From: Aggregatimonas sangjinii | GTDB lineage: Bacteria > Bacteroidota > Bacteroidia > Flavobacteriales > Flavobacteriaceae | DNA: 64,000 nt | NCBI RefSeq assembly: GCF_005943945.1 | Contig: NZ_CP040710.1 | Coordinates: 1,809,001 to 1,873,000, forward strand | Reading direction: 5' to 3' | In this document: piece after piece, positions 58,794-64,000 of the stretch | Layout of the letters: every line of letters starts with the position of its first letter | Numbering within the stretch: position 1 is the first letter of the stretch | The notes under the pieces: generated by a model | The model's database searches: none | The model's input: only the letters and a program-made list of their open reading frames with translations | What the model was told of the DNA's origin: nothing | Translations under genes and position numbers: made by a program

Positions 58794-60965
58794 ATGGATA
58801 AAATCCTTAAGAAAACCCTTCAAGACCTTGAATTCCCAACTGTTTTACAGCAGGTTAGCGACCATTGTAATACGGAGATGGGAAAGGAGCGCGCTTTGCA
58901 GATAGGTCCCTTGCCTGATTTGGATACAATTGTGGAAGCGCTTGGGAAGACCTCCGAATACCAAAGTTCCTTAATAAGTGAAAATCGCATTCCCAATCAC
59001 GGATTCGATGCGATTACCACCGAATTACGATTATTGAAAATCGAGAATACCACTTTGGAAGTCTCTAGCTTTAAACGAATTTCAAGTATTTGTAAGACGG
59101 TAGTATCCCACAAGAAGTTTTTTAAAAAGTTCAAGGAATACTATCCGCTTTGGTATAACGAAACATTGAAGATCGAGGAAAACACCACGATTATTGTTGA
59201 AATCGATGCCGTAATAGACCGTTTTGGGGAGGTGAAAGACAAGGCCTCGGACGAGCTGTTCCGAATTCGAAGGGAAATGAACCATGTGAGGGGAAAGATA
59301 GGTCAGAGTTTTGCTTCGGCCCTAAATACCTATCACGGCTCTGACTATTTGGACGATATTCGGGAATCGGTCTACGAAAACAGACGGGTTTTGGCAGTGA
59401 AAGCCATGTATCGGCGTAAGGTTAAGGGTGCCATAATGGGCAATTCGAAAACAGGAAGTATCGTTTATATCGAACCCGAGGCCACGCTACGCTACAGTCG
59501 TGAATTGAACAATCTAGAGTTCGATGAAAGGGAGGAAATACAGCGGATACTTCATTCGCTCACTGATTTCATTAGGCCATTTGGAGACCTTCTTCAAGAC
59601 TATCAGCAGTTCCTGACCCAAGTGGACATTACGGCGGCCAAGGCAAAGTATGCGGCGAAGATGGATGCCCTGATGCCCGAAATCAATACGAAAAAGCGAC
59701 TTTTTCTAAGGGATGCCTACCACCCGCTACTTCTTTTAAGCAATCGGTTACGCGATGAGAAAACGCATCCCCAGACGATAGAATTGCACCCCGAAAACCG
59801 GATTACGGTGATTTCCGGACCCAATGCCGGCGGAAAAAGCATCACCCTTAAAACCATCGGACTTCTGCAAATCATGCTGCAAAGCGGACTTTTGATTCCC
59901 GTGCACGAGCGTAGCTCGGTATGTCTGTTTGAAAAAATCCTAACGGATATTGGCGACAACCAATCCATTGAAAATCATTTGAGTACGTACAGTTATCGGC
60001 TTAAGAACATGAATCAATTTCTGAAGAAGTGTAATAGCGAAACACTTTTTCTTATCGACGAATTCGGTACGGGAAGTGATCCGGAACTGGGCGGAGCATT
60101 GGCGGAAGCCTTCTTAGAAGTATTTTACGAACGCGGTGCATATGGAGTCATAACGACCCATTACGCCAATCTCAAGGCTTTGGCCGACGAACTGCCACAC
60201 ACCACGAATGCCAATATGCTTTTCGATGGCAGCACCTTGGAACCGACTTTCCAACTCGTTTTGGGAGAGGCTGGTAGTTCGTTTACTTTCGAGGTGGCAC
60301 AGAAAAATGGTATCCCTTACTCCTTGATCAATAAGGCAAAGAAAAAGATCGCACGCGGTAAAGTCCGTTTCGATGCCACTATAGCCAAATTGCAGAAAGA
60401 GCGCAGCAAAATGGCCAAAACGGGCTCTAGATTGCAGGAAGAGGAGTCCAAAGCGCGGGAGGAAGCAGTGAAATTGGAAAAATTGAACGCGAAAATCAAA
60501 TCCAAATTGGAAAACTACCAAGAATTGTACGATCATGACCAGCGGATGATCCACTTGGGAAATAAGGTCAATACGGCCGCTGATAAGTATTTCCAGGATA
60601 AGAAAAAACGTGCTTTGGTCTCTGAATTGCTCCGAATCGTGGAAACCGAGAATAGTAAACGAAAAAAGAAAACGGCCAATCAGGCTAAAGCGGAACGTAC
60701 CAAAAAAGCAAAGGTAGCCCAAGAAGTACAGCAAGAAGTAAAGGTGATCAGGGAAAAAAAGAAGATTAACAAGAAGACGGCCGTAAAAAAACAGCCCAAA
60801 CCACGACCAACGTTTAAACTCGGAGATCGCGTACGTATGACCGATGGTAAGGCCGTGGGCAGTATAGACAAGCTGGAAAAGGGCAAGGCCACCGTTAATT
60901 ACGGTATGTTTACGACGAATGTTAGCGTAGAGCAGTTGGAGTTAGTGGAACAGACAAAAAGGTAA
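58794..60965 (+). CDS. mutS2: MutS2-family ATPase lacking the Smr domain
   Basis: The 723-residue protein has the MutS core, Walker A GPNAGGKS (about residue 342) and Walker B LIDEFGTGSDPELGG (about 420), followed by the long coiled coil of MutS2 (AKLQKERSKMAKTGSRLQEE onward). A C-terminal KOW/SH3-like end (FKLGDRVRMTDGKAVG) finishes the protein. The usual Smr nuclease domain is absent. MutS2 acts on recombination intermediates or stalled ribosomes rather than mismatches. Confidence 0.93.
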   Translation: MDKILKKTLQDLEFPTVLQQVSDHCNTEMGKERALQIGPLPDLDTIVEALGKTSEYQSSLISENRIPNHGFDAITTELRLLKIENTTLEVSSFKRISSICKTVVSHKKFFKKFKEYYPLWYNETLKIEENTTIIVEIDAVIDRFGEVKDKASDELFRIRREMNHVRGKIGQSFASALNTYHGSDYLDDIRESVYENRRVLAVKAMYRRKVKGAIMGNSKTGSIVYIEPEATLRYSRELNNLEFDEREEIQRILHSLTDFIRPFGDLLQDYQQFLTQVDITAAKAKYAAKMDALMPEINTKKRLFLRDAYHPLLLLSNRLRDEKTHPQTIELHPENRITVISGPNAGGKSITLKTIGLLQIMLQSGLLIPVHERSSVCLFEKILTDIGDNQSIENHLSTYSYRLKNMNQFLKKCNSETLFLIDEFGTGSDPELGGALAEAFLEVFYERGAYGVITTHYANLKALADELPHTTNANMLFDGSTLEPTFQLVLGEAGSSFTFEVAQKNGIPYSLINKAKKKIARGKVRFDATIAKLQKERSKMAKTGSRLQEEESKAREEAVKLEKLNAKIKSKLENYQELYDHDQRMIHLGNKVNTAADKYFQDKKKRALVSELLRIVETENSKRKKKTANQAKAERTKKAKVAQEVQQEVKVIREKKKINKKTAVKKQPKPRPTFKLGDRVRMTDGKAVGSIDKLEKGKATVNYGMFTTNVSVEQLELVEQTKR

Positions 60966-60970
60966 AGTTG

Positions 60971-61411
60971 ATGAGCGAAAAATCGGTTGTTCAGAAGGCA
61001 TATAAAATCATTCTATTCGATGGGGTTTGCAACCTCTGCAACAGCTCGGTTCAGTTTGTAATCAATAGAGACAGCAAGGATGTTTTTAGATTCGCGGCAC
61101 TGCAGAGCGATATCGGTCAAAAACTTGTCATGGAACGGGGAATAGACACTGCACAAACCGATTCCATCATTTTAATCGAACCGGGAATTGCTTATTATAC
61201 AAAATCCGATGCCGCGCTGCAGATAGGGCGTCATTTGAAAGGATATCGCACTATATCTAAGATTTTAAATTTGATTCCCAGTACGTTACGAAATATCGTA
61301 TACGATTTTGTTGCGCGCAATCGATACCGCTGGTATGGAAAAAGGGAAGAATGTATGGTCCCTACTCCTGAGTTAAAGTCCAAGTTTTTGGATTCACTAC
61401 CCCAGAAGTAG
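60971..61411 (+). CDS. DCC-family thiol-disulfide protein (DUF393)
   Basis: From ATG at 60971 the product has 146 residues with the DUF393 motif LFDGVCNLCNSSVQFVINRD (the DxxCxxC pattern), then FAALQSDIGQ and a tail with FVARNRYRWYGK. It is a thioredoxin-like family of predicted redox function. It follows mutS2 by five bases and is probably cotranscribed. Confidence 0.92.
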   Translation: MSEKSVVQKAYKIILFDGVCNLCNSSVQFVINRDSKDVFRFAALQSDIGQKLVMERGIDTAQTDSIILIEPGIAYYTKSDAALQIGRHLKGYRTISKILNLIPSTLRNIVYDFVARNRYRWYGKREECMVPTPELKSKFLDSLPQK

Positions 61412-61501
61412 TTTTCCCTAACTACAAGCACCCTCTTCCTCATTTTTAGTTTTAAATAGTAAAGCCCCGACTTAGGTTTGCCTAAACAACTAAAACTAAA
61501 G

Positions 61502-63598
61502 ATGATGAAAAAACTTCTCCTTTTGCTTTTCGCTTTACCCCTTTTTACATTTGCAGTCGATACCCAGATTCCGTCTACGATCAAAGCGGTAACCGTATAT
61601 CTAAGTGGCGCCCATATCACCAGAACGGCCGAATGCCGTCTTCCTTCGGGAACATCGGAAATGGTCTTCACAGGACTTTCCACAAATATCGATGAAAGCA
61701 GTATTCAGATTTCCGGCCTACAGTCGGTTTCGATTTTATCGCTATCCTTTGACATCGATTATTTAGTAAAAGCGGTAACTACCTCCGAGTCCTCGGCCCT
61801 GCAATTGGAAATCGAGGGCTTACAAAACCAAATCGCCCTATTAAAAAATAAAATCTCCGGGCTCGAGGAAGAGGAGCAGGTAATTCATACCAATCGGGCG
61901 GTAAGCAGTAAGCTGCAGTCCTTCGATTTGGAAAAAATAAAAGCCGTAAGCAGCTACTACCGGGAGCGAATCACGGCGATAAAAGATGAAATTTTCAAAA
62001 ACAATCTGGAAATCAATTCGTTGGGCGTTACGATCCGAGCCGTACAAAAGCAAATGGCCGAAGCCAATAATGCCCCGGAAAAAGAACAGGGTGAGATTAC
62101 CATCAAATTCGACGCCCCTATCACCACTACCCTGGAATTGACCTTATCGTACGAGGTGGACAATGCCGGTTGGATACCGAACTACGAGTTCAAATCAAAA
62201 GACATCAATTCACCCTTGACTTTGGCCTACAAAGCGCATGTCTACCAAAAAACGGGCACGAATTGGGACAATGTAAAGGTTACCCTCTCTACCGGAAACC
62301 CGACTATCAATGTGGCCAAGCCCAACTTGGGAACGAAATATTTGAATTTTACGAACGGGTATCAAAATACAAGCACTAACAGTATAAAAAAGCGGAAATA
62401 TATGTACAATCCGACTGTAAAAGAAGTTTCTGGGGTCGTTTTGGATCAATCCGGAGCTCCTTTGGCGGGAGCCAATGTATTGGTCAAAGGGACTACAACG
62501 GGTACGACTACGGATTTTGATGGGCACTATTCCCTAAAGGTGCAACACGGGCAGGAATTGGTGATATCGTACATAGGTTTCCGTTCTGAAGTGCTCCCGA
62601 TTTACTCATCGGTAATGAACATAGGCCTGGAGGAGGATGCGTCGGCCCTTGAGGAAGTTGTTGTAACTGGATATGGCTCTAAAAAGCGGAACTTCACAAC
62701 CGGGTCCGTGAGTTCCGTATCTACTGAACGACTTTTACAGGGAAGGGCCGCAGGGGTAGAAATTCAAGGTACTTCATCGATAAAAGGGAAATCTTATATT
62801 TCCCCTTCACAATTGCCACTATATGTGGTGGATGGCGTTATTGTCGAGGGTTTTGTGGATGGCGATCTGGACATGGACGAAATACAATCCGTAAAGGTAC
62901 TAAAAGGCTCAAACGCCAATGCCCTTTATGGATATAATGGAGCAAAGGAAATCGTGGTGATTACAACCAAGAAGAGCACTATCCAGGACGATATTACCAA
63001 CACCAAATTCGTCATCAAAAAGCCGTATTCCATTGTTTCTGATGGCGATATTACCGCCATCGAAATCAACACCTTCACCTTAAACGCCAAATACGAATAC
63101 CTTGCGGTCCCCATTGTCAACGAAAATGTGTTCCTAACAACCACTTTCACTGATTGGGAGCAATACAATTTACTGCCCGGTGAAGCCAGTGTTTATTTTA
63201 AAGGCACCTATGCGGGAAAAACGACCATCGACCCTTACACCACCAAAAAGGAGATGACGGTTTCCTTGGGAATCGACCCTAATATTACGGTGACCAGAAA
63301 GCAAGACAGGAACTTTAAGAGCAAATCGTTTACCGGCAGCAATCGTATCCTGGACAAAACCTACGATTTGGAAATCAAGAACAACAAGGCCAAAACCGTC
63401 AACATCAGATTAATGGATAGAATTCCTATTTCCCAAAACAAGGATATCAAGGTAGACGATGTGGTGACAAACGATGCGGAATACGATAAAAAGACCGGCT
63501 TATTGACCTGGAAACTGCACTTGGCCGGTAATGAAGGCCTTACAAAGCGTTTTTCCTTTCAACTAAGGTACCCAAAATACAAGCGCATTTCACTTTAG
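61502..63598 (+). CDS. MuiA/DUF4139 protein with inserted SusC-type plug domain
   Basis: From ATG at 61502 the product has 698 residues with a signal peptide (1-18). DUF4140 covers about 25-125 and a coiled coil 95-190; DUF4139 begins near 200 (ITIKFDAPITTTLELTLSYE, NAGWIPNYEF) and resumes at about 500-698. Between, residues 307-385 form a carboxypeptidase-like domain (SGVVLDQSGAPLAGANVLVK) and 382-491 a SusC-type plug (EEVVVTGYGSKK, LLQGRAAGVEI, LPLYVVDGV, ALYGYNGAKEIVVITTKK) without its beta-barrel. This is a domain insertion. The protein is expected in the periplasm or at the outer membrane; the role is unknown. Confidence 0.9.
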   Translation: MMKKLLLLLFALPLFTFAVDTQIPSTIKAVTVYLSGAHITRTAECRLPSGTSEMVFTGLSTNIDESSIQISGLQSVSILSLSFDIDYLVKAVTTSESSALQLEIEGLQNQIALLKNKISGLEEEEQVIHTNRAVSSKLQSFDLEKIKAVSSYYRERITAIKDEIFKNNLEINSLGVTIRAVQKQMAEANNAPEKEQGEITIKFDAPITTTLELTLSYEVDNAGWIPNYEFKSKDINSPLTLAYKAHVYQKTGTNWDNVKVTLSTGNPTINVAKPNLGTKYLNFTNGYQNTSTNSIKKRKYMYNPTVKEVSGVVLDQSGAPLAGANVLVKGTTTGTTTDFDGHYSLKVQHGQELVISYIGFRSEVLPIYSSVMNIGLEEDASALEEVVVTGYGSKKRNFTTGSVSSVSTERLLQGRAAGVEIQGTSSIKGKSYISPSQLPLYVVDGVIVEGFVDGDLDMDEIQSVKVLKGSNANALYGYNGAKEIVVITTKKSTIQDDITNTKFVIKKPYSIVSDGDITAIEINTFTLNAKYEYLAVPIVNENVFLTTTFTDWEQYNLLPGEASVYFKGTYAGKTTIDPYTTKKEMTVSLGIDPNITVTRKQDRNFKSKSFTGSNRILDKTYDLEIKNNKAKTVNIRLMDRIPISQNKDIKVDDVVTNDAEYDKKTGLLTWKLHLAGNEGLTKRFSFQLRYPKYKRISL

Positions 63599-63695
63599 CA
63601 AAGGCCGAACTGTCCATTTGGGCGCAGTCCGTAATCTGACCTCGGTTATTTTGACTGCACCCAATGTGACAGTTACCTTGGTTTCTGCTTTCGAA

Positions 63696-64000
63696 CTAGA
63701 GCGTGGCCAATCTACTATTAAACAAATAATCCGGGTACATCTTCTTGTAATTCACTTTCTTTTCGATGGATTTAATAACCTCGGTAGCAAAGTCGACTTC
63801 GTACATTTTGCCCATCATATTTAGTCCACCTGGACTAAATACATTGATTTCCATTAATTTATCGCCCACAATATCGATTCCCACTAAGAACATCCCGTCC
63901 TGAACCAATTTAGGACGGACGATTTCGGCCAGTTCGAGTATTTGATCGGTGATTTTCTTTCCCTCCGTTGTACCCCCTGCATGTACGTTACTGCGGATGT
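63696..64000 (-). CDS. Glutathione-synthetase-like ATP-grasp enzyme, C-terminal part
   Basis: The minus-strand frame is open to the window edge and gives the last 100 residues of an ATP-grasp protein. The signatures RSNVHAGGT, FLVGIDIVGDKLMEIN and VFSPGGL match the GshB-type glutathione synthetase, including metal-binding Glu and Asn. The N-terminus lies beyond base 64000. It converges with the MuiA-like gene across 97 bases. Confidence 0.85.
   Translation of the reverse strand, partial: IRSNVHAGGTTEGKKITDQILELAEIVRPKLVQDGMFLVGIDIVGDKLMEINVFSPGGLNMMGKMYEVDFATEVIKSIEKKVNYKKMYPDYLFNSRLATL

Noticed and set aside
60114-60734. Long minus-strand frame of 206 codons
   Set aside because: It is antisense to the conserved MutS2 coiled coil and reads as low-complexity Phe-rich sequence.

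Overview
The window reads as a chromosomal segment of a marine-type member of the Flavobacteriaceae (Bacteroidota). The reasons are the many short lipoprotein signal peptides, TTG-N17..23-TAnnTTTG promoters, a 63-residue cold-shock protein in two copies, a region-1.1-less RpoD-like sigma factor, a fused alpha-beta E1 oxo-acid dehydrogenase, families typical of the group (DUF4251, DUF4382, DUF6340, DUF1835, a SusC-type plug) and the CACTTCGACTGCGCTCAG dispersed repeat. Genes are dense, on both strands, with many strong hairpin-T terminators. No rRNA, tRNA, CRISPR array, replication origin or integrase was seen.

Layout. 1-12.9 kb holds envelope and regulatory genes: a MORN protein, a CIA30 protein, two convergent DoxX-like proteins, a fasciclin lipoprotein, a cold-shock protein, a short helicase-like protein, a diverged sigma-70 factor, a nuclease-fold enzyme and a run of secreted lipoproteins including a leishmanolysin-like protease. 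12.9-24.8 kb looks accessory. It holds a DJ-1-like protein with an AraC regulator, a trypsin whose fold is interrupted by five 40-residue propeller repeats, a ParE toxin relic with one stop codon, an A+T-rich block with two unknown secreted proteins, a type II restriction-modification pair and an IS3-family element. Three gene-free spacers here share degenerate repeats.

24.9-38.5 kb is mainly envelope housekeeping: a periplasmic isoaspartyl methyltransferase, an FKBP, a second cold-shock protein, a TlpA-like thioredoxin, an S41-like protein, a sugar isomerase-cupin-SDR group, ribosome hibernation factor, YceI, TerC, MscS, and three small secreted proteins of which two are clear paralogues. 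38.8-48.4 kb is a biosynthetic cluster. One arm has ACP, ketosynthase and dehydratase; the other has an enoyl-reductase-type SDR, a type III polyketide synthase, a methyltransferase and an FAD oxidoreductase. A PAS histidine kinase and a CheY-like regulator lie between the arms on the opposite strand. The likely product is a long-chain alkylresorcinol, alkylpyrone or quinone lipid, made by extending an acyl chain on the dedicated ACP, closing the ring with the type III enzyme, and methylating or hydroxylating it.

48.4-64 kb returns to core functions: an OmpA lipoprotein with a lipocalin, the branched-chain oxo-acid dehydrogenase E1, a five-gene plus-strand run (oxygenase, SUI1 factor, DUF1835, nucleoside phosphorylase, solute-binding-like protein), a response regulator, uracil-DNA glycosylase, a DUF6340 lipoprotein, MutS2, a DCC thiol protein, a MuiA/DUF4139 protein carrying an inserted SusC-type plug domain, and the C-terminal part of a glutathione-synthetase-like ATP-grasp enzyme cut by the window edge.
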